15,380 nt of DNA from Lachnospiraceae bacterium (GTDB lineage Bacteria; Bacillota_A; Clostridia; Lachnospirales; Lachnospiraceae): NCBI GenBank assembly GCA_009774655.1, contig VSOD01000048.1, positions 1-15,380 on the forward strand, in the 5' to 3' direction. Below are positions 1 to 7,280 of this stretch, piece after piece. The first letter of the stretch is position 1; each line of letters opens with the position of its first letter. The notes under the pieces were generated by a model. The model saw nothing but the letters and a program-made list of their open reading frames with translations. It was not told where the DNA came from and ran no database searches. Both the position numbers and the translations under genes were made by a program.

Positions 1-2
1 CT

Positions 3-545
3 ACCAGGCTTCTTTCGGGGGCGGTACTGCCCAAAAGCCAGGTTAAGACCGTATTTGAGATGTTGTATAAGCAGCTTCATTTTCGCCATAAAGGCGGGGG
101 CATCGCGATCACGATTCCGCTGAATGCCCTGCAGAACCATATTTTGCAGGTTCTGGATGAAGAGGAACGGGCATGGACGGAGATAGAGGCGTCGAAGAAG
201 GAAATGCCGAAGGGAGAGGAAGAGCAGATGGGCGAGAAGGCGGAATATACGGTGATCTGGGTTTCGGTAGACGGCGGTTACAGTGACGACGTGGTGGATG
301 CCGCGCGGAATGCGGGAGCCAAGGGCGGTACGGTGATGAAAGGACGTCGGCGCAATTCCAAGAGTGTCAGCAGGCATTTCGGCATTAAGGTACAGGAAGA
401 GCAGGATTTCGTCATGATTGTGGTGCCCAAGGAGCGCAAGACGGAGATCATGACGGCGATCGCTTCCGTATGCGGCCTCGGAACGGAGGCGCACGGGGTA
501 GTGCTGGCGCTGCCGGTGGAGGACGTTATGGGGTTGACACATTAA
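3..545 (+). CDS. P-II family (GlnB-like) tandem-domain regulator, 5' partial
   Basis: The reading frame is open from the first bases of the window without a start codon, so the gene begins upstream; the first internal ATG is at 60. The visible part encodes about 180 residues. Near its start is the stretch GGGIAITIPL, which resembles the end of one P-II domain. An acidic linker follows, then a second domain starting around AEYTVIWVSVDGG and containing GAKGGTVMKGR. It ends in ALPVEDVMGL, a typical P-II C-terminus. P-II proteins are cytosolic trimers that sense 2-oxoglutarate and adenine nucleotides and control membrane or metabolic partners. Tandem P-II proteins of this kind in Clostridia are single-chain variants whose partner is usually encoded next door, here presumably to the left of the window. 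The basic GRRRNSKS segment lies where the T-loop is expected and does not carry a recognisable uridylylation tyrosine. Family assignment is firm; the regulated target is unknown. Confidence 0.8.
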   Translation, partial: TRLLSGAVLPKSQVKTVFEMLYKQLHFRHKGGGIAITIPLNALQNHILQVLDEEERAWTEIEASKKEMPKGEEEQMGEKAEYTVIWVSVDGGYSDDVVDAARNAGAKGGTVMKGRRRNSKSVSRHFGIKVQEEQDFVMIVVPKERKTEIMTAIASVCGLGTEAHGVVLALPVEDVMGLTH

Positions 546-659
546 TCCGGGATTTTCTCCCGGTGTTAACAGTACAGTTGCTGAAACGTTGATAAAAGTG
601 CAGATATAGTAAACGGCAGTCAGGTTTTTAAAATAAAGCAGTTAACGCAGGTTTGCCGG

Positions 660-708
660 AAAAATAAATCGGGGCGTCTCCTTAGCGACATTGGAGAACG
701 CCCTGATT
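660..708 (-). terminator. Rho-independent terminator of the flavoprotein gene
   Basis: An inverted repeat of 15 base pairs (667-681 with 693-708, one bulged base at 698 and one G-U pair) encloses an 11-base loop. Read on the minus strand, the stem is followed by a T-rich run (positions 669 down to 660). It begins 8 bases after the stop codon of the minus-strand gene at 716, where a terminator is expected. On the plus strand no T-run follows, so it should act on the minus strand only. Confidence 0.8.
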
Positions 709-715
709 GTCTGTG

Positions 716-1333
716 TTATCGTATGTAGTGGGTATAAACGCGCTTTTCTGTTTCCGGCAGGCCGAACTGTTCCTTCCCAAGCGCGATGCTCTTCATCAGG
801 AAGGTCATATTCCTTGCCAGCACCCGCATTGTCTGCAGACCTTCGTCGTCCTGCACCGCCTCACCGGCCGCCCGACCGTGTACGCTGTTCCAGTACTGGC
901 TGGAAGCCACCGGCATACCGGTGATGGTGAAGTATTTGTTCAACTCGTCGAAGGTGGCGGAACAGCCGCCGCGCCTTGCCACTGCCACGCTTGCGCCGAC
1001 TTTCATCGTCTTGTCGAAAGCGGTGCTGTAGAACAGCCGGTCCAGACAGGCGATCAGGGTAGCGTTGGCGGATGCATAGTAGACCGGGCTGGCGATCACC
1101 AGGCCGTCGGCTGCCTCGAATTTGGGTGCGAGCCGGTTCACTTCGTCGTCAAAGACGCAGCGGCCTCTCTCCGCGCAGGAGCCGCAGGCGATACAGCCGC
1201 GGATATCCTTGTTGCCGATCTGTACGATCTCCGATTCGATGCCGTTTTGTACGAAAATCTGTTCCATTTCTTTCAGGGCAATGGAAGTGTTGCCGCCAGT
1301 GCGGGGGCTTCCGTTGATCATTAGTACTTTCAT
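716..1333 (-). CDS. Flavodoxin-fold NAD(P)H-dependent oxidoreductase, iron-sulfur-flavoprotein-like
   Basis: This 205-residue cytosolic protein has a flavodoxin-like fold. The N-terminal MKVLMINGSPRTGGNT holds the phosphate-binding loop for FMN (residues 8-16), and residues 76-86 (IASPVYYASAN) form the second FMN-contacting loop. Between them is a compact cysteine cluster, C47-x2-C50-x2-C53-x5-C59. This is the spacing described for the [4Fe-4S] site of archaeal and clostridial iron-sulfur flavoproteins. The likely role is electron transfer or reduction of a small molecule such as a quinone, an azo or nitro compound, or oxygen species; the substrate cannot be read from sequence. The start is supported by AGGAGGAA at 1348-1341, seven bases upstream. 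It is a single-gene unit, divergent from the binding-protein gene at 1546, with its own terminator. Whether a cluster is really bound, or the cysteines are redox-active, is open. Confidence 0.82.
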   Translation of the reverse strand: MKVLMINGSPRTGGNTSIALKEMEQIFVQNGIESEIVQIGNKDIRGCIACGSCAERGRCVFDDEVNRLAPKFEAADGLVIASPVYYASANATLIACLDRLFYSTAFDKTMKVGASVAVARRGGCSATFDELNKYFTITGMPVASSQYWNSVHGRAAGEAVQDDEGLQTMRVLARNMTFLMKSIALGKEQFGLPETEKRVYTHYIR

Positions 1334-1387
1334 TCTATGGTTCCTCCTTTTGTCTTTCCGATGATTTGAATTGGTTACTGATTTGAT

Positions 1388-1416
1388 GTAATACTATGGT
1401 AACACAGATTACACAA
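1388..1416 (-). promoter_or_regulatory. Putative promoter of the flavoprotein gene with overlapping dyad
   Basis: On the minus strand TTGTGT (1416-1411) and TATTAC (1393-1388) are separated by 17 bases, which is a plausible but weak -35/-10 pair. An inverted repeat TGTAAT/ATTACA (1387-1392 and 1408-1413, 15 bases apart) sits almost exactly across the two hexamers. This is the geometry of an operator for a dimeric repressor. Both calls are pattern-based and the arms are short. Confidence 0.35.
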
Positions 1417-1481
1417 AAAAGACACCTGCAAGGCAATCGGAATAGAGTACATTTCCCGATCGCTAAAGTCGTGTCATCTCA

Positions 1482-1511
1482 TTGTTGCGTTTCCGGAATG
1501 AATGCTACTAT
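1482..1511 (+). promoter_or_regulatory. Weak candidate promoter of the sugar-transport operon
   Basis: TTGTTG (1482-1487) and TACTAT (1506-1511) are 18 bases apart, 34 bases upstream of the binding-protein start codon. Neither hexamer is close to consensus. This would suit a promoter that needs an activator such as the AraC-family protein encoded at the end of the operon. The rest of the 212-base gap 1334-1545 holds the divergent promoter region and a short imperfect hairpin at 1436-1460. Confidence 0.3.
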
Positions 1512-1545
1512 TTAAGCACAAAATAAAAAACTGGGAGGGGTTACA

Positions 1546-3315
1546 ATGAAGAGAAACAGATATTGGGCATTATTGTTGACAGCAGTGCTGACAACCGGTA
1601 TGCTGGCAGGCTGTGGCGGTGGAAAGGAGAACAGTATGCAGGGGACGGCGGAAAATGACGCCCCAGAGCAACAGGCGGAAGGAGCTTTGGACGAGGAAAC
1701 GGCAGAGAGTGTGGAGGGTACAGGAAGTGAGTCGGAAAGCTCCGAAACGGATACAGCCGCCAGTGCCGCAGGAGCGTATGGAACCGGAGAATGGAGAACC
1801 TACGATGAGGAGATTACGCTGACCTTCGGAGATCCATATGATATCAACAATGAAGGATTTACCGCAATGGCAAATATTGGCGAACCCTATGATGACAATC
1901 GCTGGATCCGCTATTATCGGGAGGAAGTGGGAGTCAATGCCGAGTATTCGCTGCTTGCACCGAATACGGAGGATTATAAGCAGATGCTGACACTGGCCAT
2001 GACATCGGGAGACCTGCCGGATGTATTCTGGGTGCCGGATATGATAACCTATCAGCAGCTGATCGATGCGGAAGCGGTGGCGGACCTGACGACATTGTAC
2101 CAGACAGAGGCCAATCCGACCTTGAAAGAACTGGTTGAGGGAGAAGGCGATAATTTCCTGGACAACTATAAAGTTGACGGGAAACTGTATTGTGTACCGG
2201 GGAAAATGCCTTCTACCAACGGTTACAGTTATCTGTGGCTTCGGAAAGACTGGCTGGACAAGTTAGGGCTTGCGGTTCCGAAGACAATGGACGAAGTCGC
2301 GGATGTGGCGAGGGCTTTTGCCACACAGGACCCGGACGGAAACGGCAAGGATGATACGATCGGACTAAGTATAGATTCTTCCTATACCAAAATGGGATCC
2401 ATGGGTATCTTCTGGGCGTTTGGAGGAAAGCTGGCCAATAATAATTTCTGGTGTACGCAGGAGGACGGAACGGTCGGATTCTCCATGGTACAGCCGGAAG
2501 TGAAGGATGCTCTGAAATGGCTGAATACATTGTACGAGGAGGGTATTCTGAATCAGGAGTTTTCTACGTTTAATTTCGTGGATTATCCGGAATTGCTGGC
2601 TTCCAACCGATGCGGCATGTTCTATGGATGTCATTGGTATGCGATCTATATCAATGCGATCAAGGATGAGATTCCCGAGGCGGAATGGATACCGATCCTT
2701 GCACCGGGAACAGACGGAAATCCCGCGCCCGTTTATGCGAATGTGGATACGAACGGTCTGTATTGTGTGAATGCAGCGTGTGAGAATCCCGAGGCTGCCT
2801 TTGCCGTTTTCAATGCATACGTGGAGAAGTTATTCGGTGAGCAGAATGATTTCGAGAATTTCTTTGCCTGTGAAGTGGATTCCAACGTATGGCAGCGAGG
2901 GCCTGTCAGTATGCTTGCGGCGGATACGGACTTAAAACCTCATCGGGAGATGAAAGAAGCGCTTAAGAACGATGCGATGGACGAGCTGACAGGTGTGGGA
3001 GCAAGTTACTGGAAATATATCCAGGAGGGATCTTTGACTTATCAGCTGGAGTTTGGGCCGGAGGGTTCCTGCTTTAATCTGGTAGACGATACGTATCCGG
3101 ATATTTTCAACTGGAATGCGTATCAGGGTGTTCCGACGCAGACACAGGCAGCCAGGGCCGGCGGTATGCAGGAGATCATCGACACGGCATATATCAAGAT
3201 GATCAACGGTGAGCTGGAGATCGAAGAGGGATTTGACAAGATGGTATCCGACTGGATGGCGGCAGGCGGCGAACAGGTGACGCAGGAGGTCAATGAGATG
3301 ATCGCGGCCAGATAA
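1546..3315 (+). CDS. Extracellular solute-binding lipoprotein of an Lpl-type ABC importer
   Basis: This 589-residue protein is the substrate-binding component of an ABC importer. The N-terminus is a lipoprotein signal: basic start MKRNR, a hydrophobic core, and lipobox L20-A-G-C23, so the mature protein should be lipid-anchored outside the membrane. Residues 24 to about 82 are a low-complexity linker rich in Glu, Ser, Thr and Ala. The binding-protein fold follows, with typical family-1 stretches such as GDLPDVFWV, YSYLWLRKDWLDKLGL and PKTMDEVADVARAFATQDPDGNGKDDT. The length (over 500 residues) and order of genes match the LplA/YtcQ group, which serves oligosaccharide uptake in Firmicutes, rather than the shorter maltose-type proteins. 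The start has a strong GGGAGGGG site 5-6 bases upstream. It is the first gene of the operon; the permease gene follows after a few bases. The ligand is not known. Confidence 0.9.
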   Translation: MKRNRYWALLLTAVLTTGMLAGCGGGKENSMQGTAENDAPEQQAEGALDEETAESVEGTGSESESSETDTAASAAGAYGTGEWRTYDEEITLTFGDPYDINNEGFTAMANIGEPYDDNRWIRYYREEVGVNAEYSLLAPNTEDYKQMLTLAMTSGDLPDVFWVPDMITYQQLIDAEAVADLTTLYQTEANPTLKELVEGEGDNFLDNYKVDGKLYCVPGKMPSTNGYSYLWLRKDWLDKLGLAVPKTMDEVADVARAFATQDPDGNGKDDTIGLSIDSSYTKMGSMGIFWAFGGKLANNNFWCTQEDGTVGFSMVQPEVKDALKWLNTLYEEGILNQEFSTFNFVDYPELLASNRCGMFYGCHWYAIYINAIKDEIPEAEWIPILAPGTDGNPAPVYANVDTNGLYCVNAACENPEAAFAVFNAYVEKLFGEQNDFENFFACEVDSNVWQRGPVSMLAADTDLKPHREMKEALKNDAMDELTGVGASYWKYIQEGSLTYQLEFGPEGSCFNLVDDTYPDIFNWNAYQGVPTQTQAARAGGMQEIIDTAYIKMINGELEIEEGFDKMVSDWMAAGGEQVTQEVNEMIAAR

Positions 3316-3350
3316 GGAGGATGGGCGTCAGAAGCATGAGGAGAGTCACT

Positions 3351-4274
3351 ATGGAAGTATGGAATGGAAAAGAAGGAAAGAAGTCCGGTAAAAAGAACCT
3401 GCAGCTTCACGTAATGATGCTGCCGACGATTTTGTTCCTGATCGTATTTTCTTATGTACCGATGGTCGGAATTACCATTGCCTTTCAGAAATTTAATCCG
3501 GCAAAGGGGCTGTTTGGTAAGAACAAATGGATCGGATTGGAAAATTTCAGATATATTTTTTCACTGCCCAATACAAAGCAGGTGGTGATCAATACGCTGG
3601 TCCTGTCTGTGTCGAAAATCGTGATCGGTACCCTGCTTGCCATTGCTGTGGCACTGTTGTTAAACGAGTGCAGGAATCGTATCTTGAAGAAAAGTGTGCA
3701 GACCATCATCTATTTTCCGTATTTTATTTCATGGATCATTTTGGCGGGGATGATCGGGGATATGTTGTCCCCGTCATCCGGCATCCTCAACCAGCTGATC
3801 ACGGCGCTTGGCGGTAAACCGATCTATTTTCTGGGAGATAACCGCTATTTCAGGACAACATTGATCATATCGGATCTCTGGAAAACATTTGGTTATAACA
3901 GTGTCATCTACCTGGCGGCGATCACCGGCATCGACAGTTCTCTGTATGAGGCGGCAGCCATAGATGGAGCCGGCCGATGGAAGCAGATCCTGTATGTGAC
4001 GCTTCCGGGTATGAGCATGATCATCATATTGATGAGTGTGCTGAATATGGGTAATATTCTGAATGCGGGTTTTGATCAGGTGTATAACCTGTATTCGCCC
4101 GGGGTGTATGAGAGCGGCGATATCATCGATACGATGGTGTACCGGATGGGAATTGAGCAGGGACAGCTGGCTCCTTCGGCCGCGGTTGGTTTGCTGAAAT
4201 CGGTGGTATCATTGCTGTTGATCGCGGGATCTTATTATATCGCGGATAAAAAGTTTGATTACAAGATCTTTTAG
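3351..4274 (+). CDS. ABC transporter permease, LplB/YteP-like
   Basis: This is the first membrane subunit of the importer, about 307 residues with six predicted membrane segments. The first is LPTILFLIVFSYVPMVG. The cytoplasmic coupling loop is present as YEAAAIDGAGRWKQI, the EAA motif that docks on the ATPase. I place the start at ATG 3351 because GAGGAG (3338-3343) sits seven bases before it. ATG 3321 in the same frame directly abuts the AAGGAGG at 3314-3320 with no spacing, and ATG 3336 is 15 bases from that site. The alternatives would add 5 or 10 residues. The LplB family usually has a short charged N-terminus before the first helix, which this start gives. It is translationally coupled with its neighbours, and its partner permease begins nine bases after the stop. 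Confidence 0.9.
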   Translation: MEVWNGKEGKKSGKKNLQLHVMMLPTILFLIVFSYVPMVGITIAFQKFNPAKGLFGKNKWIGLENFRYIFSLPNTKQVVINTLVLSVSKIVIGTLLAIAVALLLNECRNRILKKSVQTIIYFPYFISWIILAGMIGDMLSPSSGILNQLITALGGKPIYFLGDNRYFRTTLIISDLWKTFGYNSVIYLAAITGIDSSLYEAAAIDGAGRWKQILYVTLPGMSMIIILMSVLNMGNILNAGFDQVYNLYSPGVYESGDIIDTMVYRMGIEQGQLAPSAAVGLLKSVVSLLLIAGSYYIADKKFDYKIF

Positions 4275-4283
4275 GAGGAACCT

Positions 4284-5186
4284 ATGAAGAAAGCGGAAGA
4301 ACAGGAACTGCGGTTTGTGCAGTCTGCTTCCCAGAAGACGGGACAGGCGGTGATCGGCATTTTGTTGGTATTGACAGGGATGCTTTGTTTTGTTCCCTTC
4401 TGGTACATTGTCTGTCAGAGTTTCAGTTCCAATGAGGCGATATCGGCAGGGAAGGTGGGTCTGCTGCCGGTGGAGTTCCAGCTGGATTCCTATCTGTATG
4501 TGCTTAAGCGTGCTCCATTCTGGAAAGCGGCATGGATCACGGTTCTTCGCGTGGCGGTGGGTCTGCCGCTTGGCATGTTTCTGATGGTCACGGCGGCTTA
4601 TCCGTTGTCTAAAGGGAAGCGGTTTCCGGGGAGAGATTTCTATGTGTGGTTTATTTTTTTTACAATGCTTTTTCATGGTGGTCTGATTCCCACTTATCTG
4701 GTGGTCAGGGAACTGGGACTACTGAATACCGTCTGGGCAATGATCCTGCCGTGCGCCGTCAATGTTTTTAACATGCTGCTTGTTCTCAGCTTTTTCCGGC
4801 AGCTTCCGGTGGAGCTGGAGGAGTCGGCTTCGCTTGACGGGGCGGGACATTGGAGAATCCTGTGGAGCATCTTCCTGCCGGTCTCCAAACCGGTTCTGGC
4901 TACGGTGGCATTGTTTACGCTGGTGCAGCACTGGAACAGCTGGTTTGACGGCATGATCTATATGAAAGCCGACCGATATCCGCTCCAGACATATTTAAGA
5001 AGCATTATTATAAGCTTTAATTTTTCAAATCTGACGCCTTTAGAGCAGATGCAGCTATCCAATTTTAATGAGAATGCATTGAAAAGTGCGCAGATGGTGA
5101 TCGGTACGATACCGATTCTGCTTGTCTATCCGTTCCTGCAGAGATATTTTGTATCGGGAATAACACTGGGGAGTGTCAAGGGATAA
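4284..5186 (+). CDS. ABC transporter permease, LplC/YtcP-like
   Basis: This is the second membrane subunit of the importer, 300 residues, of the carbohydrate CUT1-type permease family. The first membrane helix is near residues 23-47 (VIGILLVLTGMLCFVPFWYI). The coupling-loop motif is ELEESASLDGAGHWRIL. The C-terminus, FVSGITLGSVKG, is the ending typical of LplC/YtcP proteins. The ribosome site AGGAGGA overlaps the stop codon of the preceding permease and lies five bases before this ATG, so the two subunits are made together. No ATP-binding subunit is encoded anywhere in the window. Importers of this group usually share a general ATPase (MsmX type) encoded elsewhere, which is the likely case here. 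Confidence 0.9.
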   Translation: MKKAEEQELRFVQSASQKTGQAVIGILLVLTGMLCFVPFWYIVCQSFSSNEAISAGKVGLLPVEFQLDSYLYVLKRAPFWKAAWITVLRVAVGLPLGMFLMVTAAYPLSKGKRFPGRDFYVWFIFFTMLFHGGLIPTYLVVRELGLLNTVWAMILPCAVNVFNMLLVLSFFRQLPVELEESASLDGAGHWRILWSIFLPVSKPVLATVALFTLVQHWNSWFDGMIYMKADRYPLQTYLRSIIISFNFSNLTPLEQMQLSNFNENALKSAQMVIGTIPILLVYPFLQRYFVSGITLGSVKG

Positions 5187-5265
5187 AGGCAGAAGCTGTG
5201 GTTAGTTAATGAAGTGAAAGGAAAGGGAAAGGGTAGCAGAATGGACAGAAGGAGAGACAAAATAT

Positions 5266-6162
5266 ATGTTTAGTGTTCCGGAACAGAAGAGGGTACGCGT
5301 GATCCTGGATGCGGATGCAAAAAACGAGGCGGACGATCAATATGCGATCGTACATGCGCTGCTGACGCCGAAATTTGATGTAAAAGGGCTGATCGGGGCC
5401 CATTATGGCAGCAGGCAGTATGCCGATTCTATGAACAGAAGTTATGAAGAATGCAGGAAACTGGTTTCCATGTTGAAAAAAACACAGGAGGTGCCTGTGT
5501 ATAGAGGCGCTTCGGAGGCGGTAAAAGATGAGGGATGTTTTGAGTATTCCGAGGGGGCAAAAGCTATCGTAGAAGAATGCATGGCTGAGGATGAAAGGCC
5601 TTTGTTTGTCGCTTTTACCGGACCGATTACGGATCTTGCCTGTGCGTGGCTGGCACATCCGGAGATTGCCGGAAGGATGACGGCGATCTGGATCGGAGGG
5701 GGTGCGTATCCCGACGGCGGGCTGGAGTTTAACCTTTCCAATGACGTGAAGGCGGCAAATATTGTTTTTCAATCCGATATTGATTTGTGGCAGGTTCCGG
5801 TCAATGTCTATAGTAAAATGATGGTCAGCCTGACAGAACTTGAAATGAAGGTTGCCGGCTGTGGAGAGGTGGGAGATTATCTGTTTCGTCAGTTGGTGGA
5901 GTTCAACGATTCCCTGGCGGAGCAGCTTTACTGGCCCAACGGGGAAAGCTGGTGTCTTGGCGATTCTCCGGTGGTAGGGCTGATGATGGACCAGATGCAT
6001 TTCCTGGCAGGGGAACAGGAAGCGCCGGCGGTAGATCAGGATCTGAGATATCATTTTTCCGGAGGGGGCAGGAAAATCAGAGTGTATCACGATATCAACG
6101 ACCGCTTTATTCTGGAAGATTTCTACGCCAAGATTAAGAAGTACGCACGGAAACATACATAG
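5266..6162 (+). CDS. Nucleoside hydrolase-like protein, divergent active site
   Basis: This 298-residue cytosolic protein belongs to the inosine-uridine nucleoside hydrolase superfamily, which cleaves N-ribosyl bonds with a bound calcium ion. The first strand ends in the metal-binding cluster D15-A-D17-x5-D23-D24. This is two residues longer than the usual DxDxGxDD pattern. Residues E154-F155-N156 followed by D160 match the conserved sugar-binding EFN...D segment. Near the C-terminus, G232-D233-S234-P235 occupies the place of the classical HDP triad: the metal-ligand aspartate is kept, but the histidine that helps the leaving base is glycine. The protein may therefore act on a different ribosyl or glycosyl substrate. 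GGAGA precedes the ATG by about nine bases. The gene lies 79 bases after the permease and 14 before the AraC regulator, so its product probably processes the imported compound. Confidence 0.8.
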   Translation: MFSVPEQKRVRVILDADAKNEADDQYAIVHALLTPKFDVKGLIGAHYGSRQYADSMNRSYEECRKLVSMLKKTQEVPVYRGASEAVKDEGCFEYSEGAKAIVEECMAEDERPLFVAFTGPITDLACAWLAHPEIAGRMTAIWIGGGAYPDGGLEFNLSNDVKAANIVFQSDIDLWQVPVNVYSKMMVSLTELEMKVAGCGEVGDYLFRQLVEFNDSLAEQLYWPNGESWCLGDSPVVGLMMDQMHFLAGEQEAPAVDQDLRYHFSGGGRKIRVYHDINDRFILEDFYAKIKKYARKHT

Positions 6163-6176
6163 GAATCAAACAAAGT

Positions 6177-7256
6177 ATGGGGTGCATTATGGAGAACGCT
6201 GAGGGAATCAAAGGCTTTGAACAATGGGAGAGATATGTCCGTGAGAATGAAGCGCGTCTGGCTGGTCAGGAACAGAGACATAATACGGTATATGTGAACG
6301 ATGTCAATGTACTGCAGTATCCGTATCAGCGGATACCGAATGCGGGAATCTGGCTCCAGGACAGCCGCAAACATATTTTAATCTATGCGTCAGGAGAAAC
6401 GGGAGAGGTTGTCTTTCACAGGGATTTCCAGAAGGATACGGAGACAGGGCCCGTGCATATGCACAGTAACATAGAGATTGGTTTTGTAGTCAGGGGATGT
6501 GCGAGACAGTCTTTCAACGGTAAGGAATACCGATTCAGGGCAGGAGATTTCTGGATTACGAATCCGAACTGCTATCACTGTGACATTTATCATCTGGAGG
6601 AATTGTTTACGGTTTATTTTTCAATCTCGTTGGAGACTTTTGATTCCGCGATTCTGGGATTTGTGGAAAATTCGGAGATTCAGCAGTTCTTGAGGACCTC
6701 GCTGATGCGGCAGAAGATGATCCGGCAGTTTCTGCATTTTACAAGAAAAAGCAATGGAGGGATTGCGGCGCAGCGGATCTTGAATCAGATCCTTCAGGAG
6801 ATCATTGAGAAGAAGACAGGCTATGAAGATGTGGTGAAAGGCCTGACAAAGCGTTTGGTGGAGGAATTGTCTGTCAGCTATGACTTCCTGGTGGAGATGG
6901 AAGAGAAGAGGAGGTTGCGGGATCTTCTGTATCAGGAAGTGGAGCAGTATCTGCAGAAGCATTACCACGATGCCAACATTGATAATCTTGTGCAGGAGTT
7001 CCACTATAATGAAGATTATTACAACCGGCTGATCCGGGAATACAGCGGGCAGACTTACAGTGAGAGATTAAAGACGATACGGCTGCAAAAGGCGGAGGAG
7101 CTGCTGCAGGATTCGGAGCGAAGCATCGAGGAGATTATCGCGCGGGTCGGTTATCAGAGCAGAAGCTATTTCTATGATATGTTCCGCAAGGAGTATGGGA
7201 TCACGCCGGCTCAATATCGTAAAAGAATGCAGGCAGAGAAAGAGGGCGCCGAATAA
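6177..7256 (+). CDS. AraC-family transcriptional regulator with N-terminal cupin domain
   Basis: This 359-residue DNA-binding regulator probably controls the transporter operon. Residues about 60-160 form a cupin-like ligand pocket, including VHMHSNIEIGFVVRG (H94 and H96) and YRFRAGDFWITNP. Residues about 252-352 are a double helix-turn-helix of AraC type. They include NIDNLVQEFHYNEDYYNRLIR in the first unit and RSIEEIIARVGYQSRSYFYDMFRKEYGITPAQYR in the second, which carries the family signature. The middle holds a long helical linker. Two starts are possible: ATG 6177 with AGGAA 11 bases upstream, or ATG 6189 with GGGG six bases upstream, four residues shorter. It is last in the operon and probably senses the transported ligand or its hydrolysis product. 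No operator was identified with confidence. Confidence 0.88.
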   Translation: MGCIMENAEGIKGFEQWERYVRENEARLAGQEQRHNTVYVNDVNVLQYPYQRIPNAGIWLQDSRKHILIYASGETGEVVFHRDFQKDTETGPVHMHSNIEIGFVVRGCARQSFNGKEYRFRAGDFWITNPNCYHCDIYHLEELFTVYFSISLETFDSAILGFVENSEIQQFLRTSLMRQKMIRQFLHFTRKSNGGIAAQRILNQILQEIIEKKTGYEDVVKGLTKRLVEELSVSYDFLVEMEEKRRLRDLLYQEVEQYLQKHYHDANIDNLVQEFHYNEDYYNRLIREYSGQTYSERLKTIRLQKAEELLQDSERSIEEIIARVGYQSRSYFYDMFRKEYGITPAQYRKRMQAEKEGAE

Positions 7257-7273
7257 AGACGCCTCTCTTCTCT
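7235..7273. terminator. Possible bidirectional terminator between convergent genes
   Basis: An imperfect hairpin (arms 7235-7248 and 7260-7273, loop 7249-7259, with bulges in an AG-rich part) spans the 24-base gap between the AraC gene and the oppositely oriented MATE gene and runs into the end of the AraC gene. Both exits are pyrimidine-rich, but neither is a clean T-run. It may stop transcription from both sides. Confidence 0.4.
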
Positions 7274-7280
7274 GTCTGTA

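Noticed and set aside
547..563. Small hairpin CCGGGA/TCCCGG after the P-II gene
   Set aside because: The stem is only six base pairs and is not followed by a T-run, so it is not convincing as a terminator.
707..1324. Several plus-strand open frames opposite the flavoprotein gene
   Set aside because: They mirror the codon structure of the real minus-strand gene and show low-complexity Pro, Arg and Ser content.
1436..1460. Imperfect hairpin in the leader region of the binding-protein gene
   Set aside because: It is eight pairs interrupted by a two-base bulge, with no T-run and no clear link to a promoter.
5206..6156. A 316-residue open frame on the minus strand opposite the nucleoside hydrolase
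   Set aside because: It is antisense to a clear family member, has no ribosome site and no recognisable motif.
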